A DNA stretch of 8,200 nt from Clostridia bacterium (lineage in GTDB: Bacteria > Bacillota_A > Clostridia > Christensenellales > Aristaeellaceae). Under the pieces are notes generated by a model. It was not told the origin of the DNA and searched no databases. It saw only the letters and a list, made by a program, of their open reading frames with translations. The stretch lies in assembly GCA_017430945.1 (NCBI GenBank), contig JAFRMB010000039.1, forward strand, positions 1 through 8,200, in the 5' to 3' direction. Below, piece after piece: positions 1 through 5,115 of the stretch. The translations under genes and the position numbers were made by a program. How positions within the stretch are numbered: the first letter of the stretch is position 1; the number at the start of each line of letters is the position of its first letter.

Positions 1-200
1 ATGAAAAGCACGATCATCGACGCTACCGCCAAGGGATTTCTGAACAGCTTTCGCATGCCGTCGCGGAAGAATGTGCGGCTCTCGCGCATGACGTCATTCT
101 GAGCCTTCTCTTCGTCAGTTGCCTTTTCGAACTTCGCCACATCGATTTGGAGACTCAGCGCACGCTTTTTGGGTGCCACATCCGGGTTATACTGCGTCAT
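1..200 (-). CDS. OppC/DppC-type peptide ABC transporter permease, N-terminal part (runs off the window)
   Basis: The N-terminal 66 residues of the second inner-membrane permease of an oligopeptide/dipeptide ABC importer are visible. The start ATG is at 198-200, with AGGAGG about nine bases upstream that overlaps the stop of the preceding permease gene, so translation is probably coupled. The protein begins MTQYNPDVAPKKRAL. A charged cytoplasmic stretch follows, then RTFFRDGMRKLFRNPLAVAS leading into a hydrophobic segment. A charged N-terminus followed by (R/K)xxRNPLA and the first membrane helix is the usual OppC/DppC start. The rest of the gene lies beyond base 1. GC is near 50%, clearly lower than the genes right of about 425. 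The substrate cannot be assigned. The family call is fairly secure; the exact gene is not. Confidence 0.8.
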   Translation of the reverse strand, partial: MTQYNPDVAPKKRALSLQIDVAKFEKATDEEKAQNDVMRESRTFFRDGMRKLFRNPLAVASMIVLF

Positions 201-214
201 TCGCGTTTGCCTCC

Positions 215-418
215 TTAGTCAAAGTTGATGCGCGGGTCGACAATCTTGTAAATGAGATCACTGATCAGCGTCATCGTTACCATACGCGTCGCCAAAAAAA
301 TCGTGGTGCCCATGATCATGGGATAGTCTCTGTTCGTGATGCCCTGGACGAACTTCGTGCCGAGGCCGCCCGTATTGAAGACCGATTCAATGACCATGGA
401 GCCTGTAAGGATACTCCC
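215..418 (-). pseudogene. OppB/DppB-type peptide ABC permease, C-terminal fragment lacking its 5' end
   Basis: The last 67 or so codons of an OppB/DppB-type permease end in TAA at 215-217. The residues fit the C-terminal end of the family closely: GSILTGSMVIESVF, then GGLGTKFVQGITNRDYPMI, a last membrane helix, and a terminal DPRINFD that matches the usual DPR(I/V) ending. Native-looking sequence can be followed back to about 418 (Gly-Ser-Ile-Leu-Thr-Gly-Ser). Beyond that the reading frame enters GC-rich sequence that no longer resembles a permease. The other roughly 240 residues of a normal permease (about 310 aa) are missing. The stop overlaps the ribosome binding site of the next permease gene, as in an intact opp operon. 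The fragment either marks a real deletion/insertion breakpoint or an assembly join. Confidence 0.75.
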
Positions 419-542
419 GCACCTGCGGGACGCCCGCCTGCGGCAGGACGCGCGCGCAGCCCGACAGCAGAAAGCCCAGCAGGCAGCACAGCGCGAGCGC
501 CAAAGCGCCGCGCCGGCGCATCGCTCCGCTTCGGTCCCTCAT
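387..542 (-). pseudogene. Truncated lipoprotein gene start, cut off at the breakpoint
   Basis: This is the beginning of a secreted lipoprotein gene. GGGGGAGGT lies seven bases before an ATG at 540-542, and a second in-frame ATG lies at 519-521. The second start gives MRRRGALALALCCLLGFLLS, a positively charged N-terminus with a hydrophobic core. Gly and Cys29 follow, so LLSGC is a good lipobox for signal peptidase II. About 12 residues later (ARVLPQAGVPQ) the sequence passes the composition break near 413-425. The frame then reads antifunctionally through the permease fragment in the wrong phase, to a stop at 387-389. The 51-residue product is therefore probably not native. The original gene could have encoded a substrate-binding lipoprotein or any other lipoprotein; nothing remains to decide. 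Confidence 0.7.
411..425. other. Composition and gene breakpoint
   Basis: Two incomplete genes meet here in the same orientation but in different reading frames: the 5' end of a lipoprotein gene (right) and the 3' end of an OppB-type permease gene (left). The sequence left of it is about 50% GC; the few hundred bases right of it exceed 70%. No target-site duplication, inverted repeat or recombinase site is obvious. GC-rich short inverted repeats (for example CCTGC/GCAGG and GCGGG/CCCGC) lie at 422-446, just to its right. Confidence 0.7.
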
Positions 543-574
543 CGCGGCGACCTCCCCCCGGCGGTTTTGACTGC

Positions 575-583
575 ATTATAGCA
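575..583 (-). promoter_or_regulatory. Extended -10 promoter of the truncated lipoprotein gene
   Basis: On the minus strand the sequence reads TGCTATAAT, a perfect TATAAT hexamer with an upstream TG. It is about 33 bases before the ATG at 540-542, so the leader is short. No convincing -35 hexamer is visible in the GC-rich upstream sequence. The bases GCGCGTGCTATAAT are the same as at the purF-like promoter at 2876-2889. Confidence 0.65.
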
Positions 584-642
584 CGCGCCGGGCCGCGCCG
601 CAACCGCGCGCTGTGGGAACGGCCGGGGGAACGCAGACCCGA

Positions 643-668
643 TAAAAAAAGCACCGCCGCGGGCGGCC
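643..668 (-). terminator. Rho-independent terminator of the purF-like/LUD operon
   Basis: The minus-strand transcript forms a short GC stem, CCGCC (662-666) with GGCGG (654-658), extended by a G-U pair, with a three-base loop. A run of seven U follows (644-650). It lies about 90 bases after the LUD stop. A further possible stem, CGTC/GACG, lies just upstream. The stem is short, so confidence is moderate. Confidence 0.6.
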
Positions 669-756
669 GTCACGATCGGGACGGCGCGCCTGCGGCGGCG
701 TTTGGCGGTGGCGCGTCCAGGCCGCGCCGGGCATGTCGGATGAAGCGGCAGTCCGC

Positions 757-1386
757 TCAGAACCCCAGGCTGTCGTTGACCAGGATCACGTGGATGCGGC
801 CGGGGTGGCGCGAATAGCGGGTGATCAGGAACTGGCAGCAGATGGTGTCCGGCGACTTGCAGTCGGCGCAGGCGCCGGTGCGCGCGCACGGCGTGGAAAG
901 CCCGAAGCGCTGCGCGTTGATGGGCGCGGCCACGTTGCGGGCGCGCTTCATGGCGGCGTCCACGTCGCTGCACACCTTGTTCATGCCGACGATCAGCAGC
1001 ACCTTCCGGGGGCCCTGCGCGATGGCGGACACGCGGTTGGCGTTGCCGTCGATGTTCACCAGCACGCCGTCCTCGGTGATGGCGTTGGCGCTGGCGAGGA
1101 ACACGTCTGCGTCGTAGGCCATCAGCATGGCCTGCCGCTTGTCGGCACAGGCGTCGCGGTCGATGAAGTCATAGTTGCCCTGACGGACCGCGTCCACCAG
1201 GCCGATCTCGTGGGCGCTCATCGCGCCGCCCATGGTCACGCTGCTGCCCTCGGGGATCAGCGCCAGCGCCTGCCGGAGCGCCTCGGCGCGGTCGGCGGCG
1301 TAGCTGCCCGACATGTTGCGCGATTCGAGCCCGTTGATGACCTTCTGAGCCAGCAGCTCGTTGCGCTTTGCGACGAATTCGTTCAT
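757..1386 (-). CDS. LUD-domain (DUF162, LutC-like) protein
   Basis: A complete 209-aa protein with one LUD domain (PF02589), the family named after LutB/LutC of lactate utilisation. Recognisable segments are GSSVTMGGAMSAHEIGL (47-63), NAITEDGVLVNIDGNANRVS (101-120), GPRKVLLIVGMNKV (125-138) and APINAQR (154-160). The C-terminal part has a cysteine cluster, C167, C173, C176, C183 and C184, a hallmark I recall from many clostridial single-domain LUD proteins and possibly a metal or Fe-S site. No signal peptide is seen, so it should be cytoplasmic. The gene starts 30 bases after the stop of the PurF-like gene, with its own AGGAGAAGGGT before ATG, so the two are probably co-transcribed. LutA and LutB are not present, so a role in lactate oxidation is not supported by context. 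The biochemical function of this subfamily is unknown to me. Confidence 0.85.
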   Translation of the reverse strand: MNEFVAKRNELLAQKVINGLESRNMSGSYAADRAEALRQALALIPEGSSVTMGGAMSAHEIGLVDAVRQGNYDFIDRDACADKRQAMLMAYDADVFLASANAITEDGVLVNIDGNANRVSAIAQGPRKVLLIVGMNKVCSDVDAAMKRARNVAAPINAQRFGLSTPCARTGACADCKSPDTICCQFLITRYSRHPGRIHVILVNDSLGF

Positions 1387-1416
1387 ACCCTTCTCCTGTT
1401 CTGCGCCGTCGGCGCG

Positions 1417-2823
1417 TCATTCCTTTCCGTTCCAGCAGTAGGTGCACAGTTTGCAGGGCTCGACGCCCGTGGCGGCCATCATGTCGTCCAGCCGGTGGTA
1501 CTTCAGCGACGTGAAGTTCAGCTCCTGCCGGATGGACTCGACCATGCGGGCGTATTCGGGGGTGTCCGGATCCGCGTAGGCGGCCAGCTGCTCCGCGCCG
1601 ACCGGGCCGCCCTCGAAGCGGGCGATCGTGCGGCGGGCGATCAGGTCCATCTCGGAGGCGGATCGCGAGAAGTTCAGGTATTTGCAGCCGTACAGGATCG
1701 GCGGGCACGCCGTGCGCACGTGCACCTCGCGCGCGCCGGAGTGGTACAGGTACTCGGTGGTCTCGCGCATCTGGGTGCCGCGCACGATGCTGTCGTCGAT
1801 CAGGACCAGCCGCCGGCCCTTGATGAGCGCGTCCACGGGGATGAGCTTCATGCGCGCGATCAGGTTGCGCTTCGACTGCATGGTGGGCATGAACGAGCGC
1901 GGCCAGGTGGGCGTGTACTTGATGAACGGCCGCGAGAACGGGATGCCCGCCTCGTTGGCGTAGCCGATGGCATGGGCGGTGCCGGAGTCGGGCACGCCCG
2001 CCACGTTCTCGGCCTGAACGTCGTCCCGGCGGGCCAGCATGCCGCCGCAGGCGCAGCGCATGGCTTCGACGTTCATGCCCTCGTAGGCGGAGGTGGGATA
2101 GCCGTAGTAGACCCACAGGAAGGTGCAGATCTTCATCTGCTCGCCCGGCGCGCTGACGATCTGGACGCCCTCGGGCGTGATGAAGTCGATCTCGCCGGGG
2201 CCCAGCTCGTGGTGATCGGCGTAGCCCAGGTTCAGGTACGCGGACGACTCGAACACCGCGCAGTAGCCGTCGTCGCGCCGGCCGATGACCACCGGCGTGC
2301 GGCCCAGGCGGTCGCGCGCGGCGTACAGCCCCTGGGGCGTCAGGATCAGCATGGACATGGAACCGTCGATGCGCAACTGCGCGTAGCGGATGCCCTCGAC
2401 GATGGAGTCCCGGCCGTTGACCAGCGCCGCCACCAGCTCGGTGGCGTTGATGTTGCCGCCGCTCATCTCCAGGAAGTGGGTGGTGCCGGATGCGAAGGCC
2501 TCCTGCACCAGCGCCTCGGCGTTGGTGATGCGCCCCACGGTTGTGATGGCGAAATTGCCCAGGTGCGAGCGCACGATCAGCGGCTGCGGCTCGTAGTCGG
2601 AGATGCAGCCGATGCCGGCGCAGCCCTTCATGTCGTTCACATCGCGCTCGAACTTGGTGCGGAACGGCGCATTTTCGATGTTGTGGATCGCGCGCTCGAA
2701 GCCGCCCTCCCCATACACCACCATGCCGCCGCGCCGGGTGCCCAGGTGTGAATGATAGTCCGTGCCAAAGAACAGGTCAAACACGCAGTCGTTCTTCGAA
2801 ACGACCCCAAAGAATCCGCCCAT
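1417..2823 (-). CDS. PurF-like amidophosphoribosyltransferase homologue with a degenerate glutaminase domain
   Basis: This 468-aa protein has PurF length and architecture: an N-terminal Ntn glutaminase-type domain (about 2-225) and a C-terminal type I phosphoribosyltransferase domain (about 226-468). The PRPP loop is intact, LVLIDDSIVRGTQ at 339-351, and VAGVPDSGTAHAIGYANEAG (274-293) matches the canonical VPDSG region. C233, C380, C457 and C460 sit where the four Fe-S ligands of B. subtilis PurF fall; C463 is extra. The start MGGFFGVVSK has Gly where the nucleophile Cys1 should follow Met. TTVGRITN (94-101) replaces the canonical HNGNLTN, and C73 and A127 replace the usual Arg and Asp. Glutamine hydrolysis is therefore unlikely. 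True PurF makes phosphoribosylamine from PRPP; this protein may use ammonia, act on another substrate or be regulatory. From memory, Bacteroides and clostridia carry similar MGGFFG proteins. Start ATG 2821-2823 follows GAGGAG at seven bases; a nearer out-of-frame ATG is ignored. It leads an operon with the LUD gene. Confidence 0.88.
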   Translation of the reverse strand: MGGFFGVVSKNDCVFDLFFGTDYHSHLGTRRGGMVVYGEGGFERAIHNIENAPFRTKFERDVNDMKGCAGIGCISDYEPQPLIVRSHLGNFAITTVGRITNAEALVQEAFASGTTHFLEMSGGNINATELVAALVNGRDSIVEGIRYAQLRIDGSMSMLILTPQGLYAARDRLGRTPVVIGRRDDGYCAVFESSAYLNLGYADHHELGPGEIDFITPEGVQIVSAPGEQMKICTFLWVYYGYPTSAYEGMNVEAMRCACGGMLARRDDVQAENVAGVPDSGTAHAIGYANEAGIPFSRPFIKYTPTWPRSFMPTMQSKRNLIARMKLIPVDALIKGRRLVLIDDSIVRGTQMRETTEYLYHSGAREVHVRTACPPILYGCKYLNFSRSASEMDLIARRTIARFEGGPVGAEQLAAYADPDTPEYARMVESIRQELNFTSLKYHRLDDMMAATGVEPCKLCTYCWNGKE

Positions 2824-2875
2824 CGCATTGCTCCTCTGCCCTGTCGGTCCTGTCGTGCCGTCTTTTGGATGGCTT

Positions 2876-2889
2876 ATTATAGCACGCGC
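2876..2889 (-). promoter_or_regulatory. Extended -10 promoter of the purF-like/LUD operon
   Basis: The minus strand reads GCGCGTGCTATAAT, with TATAAT at 2876-2881 and the TG extension just upstream. The expected start of transcription leaves a leader of about 45 bases before the ATG at 2821-2823. No good -35 box is seen at the normal spacing. I see no purine riboswitch or PurR-type operator in the leader. Two similar AGCTTTC segments (2918-2924 and 2950-2956) lie upstream and could be an operator, but this is weak. Confidence 0.7.
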
Positions 2890-2992
2890 CCCTTCCCCGC
2901 TTCCGCAAAGTATTGTAAAGCTTTCGCGGGGTTTTGACGAAATGTGGGAAGCTTTCCGGCGCGGCCGCCGCGCGGGGGGCGCCTCGCCTAAG

Positions 2993-3039
2993 CAAAAAGA
3001 ACTGCCCCAGAGCGACCTTTCACGGTCACCCTGGGACAG
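2993..3039 (-). terminator. Strong rho-independent terminator of the 215-aa SH3 protein gene
   Basis: On the minus strand a 16-bp stem (3024-3039 pairing with 3002-3017, three G-U wobbles) encloses a six-base loop. A five-U run follows at 2994-2998. It lies about 20 bases after the stop codon. Confidence 0.9.
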
Positions 3040-3060
3040 CCCGCCGTTTTCCGCCGAAGA

Positions 3061-3708
3061 TCAGTCGGTGTAGGTGGACCAGTCGATGCCGGTCACCCTG
3101 CCGTTCTTCGCGTCGAGGTTGATGCAGGAATCGAAGCCGTCGCCGCCGTCGGGATGCTCGAAGGTCTCGCCGTTGGCGTGCAGGCCCGCGTCGGCCAGCA
3201 GCTGCCGGGCCGCTTCGAGGTCCATGCCCACGGTGACGCCGTACACGCTGTAGCCCGCGCCGGTGACGCCGATGTACTCGACCGTATCGCTGCCGCCCAG
3301 CTTCAGGGCGTCGTTCGCGTAGATGCGCTCCAGCTCGCCGCTGCCCTTGGCCTGCTTCTTCGCACCCAGCGCCTTGGCCGCCTGCTTCAGGTCCTGCTGA
3401 TACCATTCGGACGCATCGGAGATATCCTCGGGATCGACGTCCACCAGCTCGGAGTAGCGGGAGGAGATCCACAGCTCCTCGCCGTTGTAGAAGACCTTGT
3501 ACCAGTCCACGGGGCGCTCGTCCGCCTGGGTCTCGTCCAGGTAGGGCAGCATCGTATCGGGCTTCACGGCGTCGAACTTCTCGGCGTCGCGGCTCGGGCC
3601 GTAGCGGAGGTTCACGGAAGCGGTGGCGCGCACCTGCTGCTCGGCCAGCGCGGCCATCGCGGTCATCATCAACACGGCTGCCATCATCAGCGCAACGATC
3701 TTTTTCAT
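3061..3708 (-). CDS. Secreted protein: one SH3 domain plus a C-terminal domain shared with the neighbouring gene
   Basis: A 215-aa exported protein. The start chosen is ATG 3706-3708 because it has GGGAGA eight bases upstream and begins a signal peptide, MKKIVALMMAAVLMMTAMAA, cleaved near ALA-EQ (residue 22). An in-frame start 25 codons further up would overlap the promoter -10 box. Residues 26-84 form a bacterial SH3 (SH3b) domain with the typical ATASVNLRYGPS opening and a WISSRY end. A charged linker follows. Residues 131-214 form a second domain, starting ANDALKLGG and containing VEYIG, GYSVYGV, MDLEAARQLLADAGL, FEHP, DSCINL and GIDWSTYT. It closely matches the C-terminus of the adjacent 367-aa protein. 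No catalytic motif is visible. SH3b domains often bind cell-wall peptides, so an extracellular or wall-associated role is likely, but the function is unknown. It has its own promoter and terminator. Confidence 0.85.
   Translation of the reverse strand: MKKIVALMMAAVLMMTAMAALAEQQVRATASVNLRYGPSRDAEKFDAVKPDTMLPYLDETQADERPVDWYKVFYNGEELWISSRYSELVDVDPEDISDASEWYQQDLKQAAKALGAKKQAKGSGELERIYANDALKLGGSDTVEYIGVTGAGYSVYGVTVGMDLEAARQLLADAGLHANGETFEHPDGGDGFDSCINLDAKNGRVTGIDWSTYTD
3067..3318 (-). repeat. Copy 1 of a C-terminal domain repeated in two adjacent genes
   Basis: This encodes residues 131-214 of the 215-aa protein. It is paralogous to 3888-4172. Both copies contain NDAL-LGG, TVEYIG, GY-VYGV, MD-EAA--LL--AGL, FEHP, DSCINL and IDW-TYT. 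The DNA is also still similar; GAGGTTGATGCAGGAATCG occurs in both (plus-strand reading). Confidence 0.9.
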
Positions 3709-3745
3709 ATTCAAAATCTCCCTTCGAATGATGTTCTGTATGTCC

Positions 3746-3765
3746 GGCGGCGCGTTCCCGCCGCC
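3746..3765 (-). promoter_or_regulatory. Hairpin at the 5' end of the 215-aa protein mRNA
   Basis: A perfect 7-bp stem (GGCGGCG/CGCCGCC) with a six-base loop lies just downstream of the predicted transcription start. It is 38 bases before the start codon and has no U run, so it is not a terminator. It may stabilise the 5' end of the mRNA. Confidence 0.55.
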
Positions 3766-3774
3766 TGTGATGAC

Positions 3775-3780
3775 ATTATA
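3775..3780 (-). promoter_or_regulatory. -10 box of the 215-aa SH3 protein gene
   Basis: A perfect TATAAT (minus strand, context CGTTGTATAATG) lies about 67 bases before the chosen ATG. A possible -35, TTACAG, is at 19-base spacing, which is poor. The promoter sits between the terminator of the upstream gene and this start, so the gene is probably transcribed alone. Confidence 0.65.
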
Positions 3781-3833
3781 CAACGGCCGCGTGCCGATCC
3801 TGTAATTGGGATTTTACCGCGCCGCGGCGGCAT

Positions 3834-3868
3834 GAAAACAGCCGGAGGCCCGTCGGGCTTCCGGCTGT
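3834..3868 (-). terminator. Rho-independent terminator of the 367-aa SH3 protein gene
   Basis: The minus-strand stem ACAGCCGGA/TCCGGCTGT (nine pairs) continues, after an A-C mismatch, into GCCC/GGGC around a three-base loop. A short UUUU run follows. It lies about 13 bases after the stop codon. Confidence 0.85.
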
Positions 3869-3881
3869 CCGATCGTCATGC

Positions 3882-4985
3882 TCAGGCGGTGTACGTCGTC
3901 CAGTCGATCTCGGTGATCCTGCCATCGGTGTCGGTGTAGAGGTTGATGCAGGAATCGTAGCCGTTCACGTTCGCAGTCGAGCTCGCGGTGGCGGGATGCT
4001 CGAAGCCGATCACGAAGTCGCGGTCCACGGCGACCAGGCCGGCGTTGGTCAGCAGCGCCTTGGCGGCCTCCACGTCCATGTTGATGCAGACGCCGTACAC
4101 GGTGTAGCCCTCGCCGCGCAGGCCGATGTATTCGACGGTGGTGTCGCCGCCCAGCGTCAGCGCGTCATTGGAGTACTGGTTGGGCGCCTCGGTGTCCGTC
4201 TTGGTGTAGTCGCTGATGTCGAGCATCAGGGCGCTCTCGATCAGCTTGGCCTGGTAGAAGCCGGAGACCTCGATGTAGCTGCTGGGCGCAGACTGCACGA
4301 TCGGCGGCTTGGTGACGGTGGCGTCGACCGCGGTGAAGCTCTCGGGATCGGACGGCACCTCGCCGTCGACGCCGGGCGCGAAGGGCGTCAGCGTCTCCGG
4401 AGCGACCGTGGGCGTGGCCGTCGCGGCGCTCTTCTTGGACGACTTCGACGAGCTGGACGAAGAAGAGGAGCTCTTGTTCGACTTGGAGTACCTCGACGAG
4501 ATCCAGCAGGTCTTGCCGTTGTACTTCACCTGGTACCAGCGGACGCCGCGGCCGTCCTTCTTGCTCTTGCCGGTGTACTCCAGCGTCGAGCCCTTTTCGA
4601 TGGAGGCGATGATGCCGTACTTCAGGCCCGGGCCCTTGCGCAGGTTGACGCTGCCGGTGGCCGTGACCTTGTTCTTGGCAGAGGTCTTGGTCTTCTTGGA
4701 GGCGGAAGCGCTCTTCTTGGTGCTGGACATCTTCGAGGAGATCCAGCCGGTCTTGCCCTTGAAGGAGACCTTGTACCACTTGACGCCTCGGGAATCGGTG
4801 CTGGTCTCGCCCTTGTAGGTCAGGGCCGCGCCCTTTTTCACCGCGCCGAGCTTTCCATAGTCGAGGCCGGGGCCCTTGCGCACATTGGCGCTTGACGTGG
4901 CGTAGATCTTGCTGGCCGCCATCGCAGGCGCTGCCAGCGCCAGCAACAGTGCAGCGATCAGTATCGCCGATACGAACTTTTTCAT
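3882..4985 (-). CDS. Secreted protein: two SH3 domains, Ser-rich linker and the shared C-terminal domain
   Basis: A 367-aa exported protein. ATG 4983-4985 is chosen because GGAAAGG lies eight bases upstream; the in-frame GTG nine bases earlier overlaps that site. The signal peptide MKKFVSAILIAALLLALAAP is cleaved near AMA-AS (residue 23). Two SH3b domains, about 26-86 and 106-167, each have an NVRKGPG or NLRKGPG opening, KKG or EKG, RGVKW or RGVRW, and end in KT(G/C)WISS; they are clearly an internal duplication. A Lys/Ser linker separates them. A run of nine serines and a Pro/Thr/Ala stretch (169-235) look like a wall-spanning or flexible linker. Residues 272-366 are the domain shared with the downstream 215-aa protein, beginning SNDALTLGG and ending IDWTTYT. 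This copy has C300 and C346 in a recurring CIN(M/L) context. No enzyme motif is seen. A cell-envelope binding or structural role is inferred. Confidence 0.87.
   Translation of the reverse strand: MKKFVSAILIAALLLALAAPAMAASKIYATSSANVRKGPGLDYGKLGAVKKGAALTYKGETSTDSRGVKWYKVSFKGKTGWISSKMSSTKKSASASKKTKTSAKNKVTATGSVNLRKGPGLKYGIIASIEKGSTLEYTGKSKKDGRGVRWYQVKYNGKTCWISSRYSKSNKSSSSSSSSSKSSKKSAATATPTVAPETLTPFAPGVDGEVPSDPESFTAVDATVTKPPIVQSAPSSYIEVSGFYQAKLIESALMLDISDYTKTDTEAPNQYSNDALTLGGDTTVEYIGLRGEGYTVYGVCINMDVEAAKALLTNAGLVAVDRDFVIGFEHPATASSTANVNGYDSCINLYTDTDGRITEIDWTTYTA
3888..4172 (-). repeat. Copy 2 of the C-terminal domain repeated in two adjacent genes
   Basis: This encodes residues 272-366 of the 367-aa protein, paralogous to 3067-3318. 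It is slightly longer because of an insertion between the FEHP and DSCINL motifs and one after AGL. Confidence 0.9.
4488..4670 (-). repeat. Second SH3 repeat of the 367-aa protein
   Basis: Residues 106-166. It aligns without large gaps to the first repeat at 4728-4910: VNLRKGPGLKYG versus ANVRKGPGLDYG, and RGVRWYQVKYNGKTCWISS versus RGVKWYKVSFKGKTGWISS. This indicates a recent domain duplication within the gene. Confidence 0.85.
4728..4910 (-). repeat. First SH3 repeat of the 367-aa protein
   Basis: Residues 26-86, the partner of the repeat at 4488-4670. It directly follows the signal peptide. Confidence 0.85.
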
Positions 4986-5000
4986 GTGTGACACCTTTCC

Positions 5001-5039
5001 GCCGGATCGCGCGCACCCGGTCCGGCCTTACATATTATT
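5001..5039 (-). promoter_or_regulatory. Probable promoter -10 and leader hairpin of the 367-aa protein gene
   Basis: An AT-rich AATAAT/TAATAT sequence (minus strand, 5032-5039) in an otherwise GC-rich region is a plausible -10, about 50 bases before the ATG. It is followed at once by an inverted repeat, GCCGGA/TCCGGC (5021-5026 with 5001-5006), at the expected 5' end of the mRNA. No -35 box is recognisable. Nothing resembling a terminator of the preceding gene was found between 5040 and 5115, so some read-through from that gene is possible. Confidence 0.4.
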
Positions 5040-5115
5040 CCGCACTTTGTATATTTCTTCAGGCGGGGTCCGAAATCCTGCATCGTCCTATTTTTTTCAC
5101 AATGGCGGTGCGCGA

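Noticed and set aside
119..817. A 232-codon plus-strand open frame crossing the breakpoint
   Set aside because: It is opposite the OppC start, the permease fragment and the lipoprotein signal peptide. It has no motif and shows Arg/Ala/Pro-rich GC artefact composition.
733..2751. A 672-codon open frame on the plus strand
   Set aside because: It lies antisense to the LUD and PurF-like genes. Its composition (Val, His, Gly, Ala rich, with many HV/DV pairs) is the usual shadow of high-GC codons, and no start signal or family motif is present.
2824..2995. A purine riboswitch or PurR box before the purF-like gene
   Set aside because: The leader is only about 45 bases and has no riboswitch core. 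The repeated AGCTTTC segments do not match a known operator.
3709..3783. A 25-codon N-terminal extension of the 215-aa protein
   Set aside because: It would begin at the promoter -10 and lacks a ribosome binding site. The internal MKK start has both a site and a signal peptide.
4440..4480. A low-complexity repeat at the Ser run
   Set aside because: It encodes the Ser-rich linker of the secreted protein in frame; it is a protein linker and not a separate DNA element.
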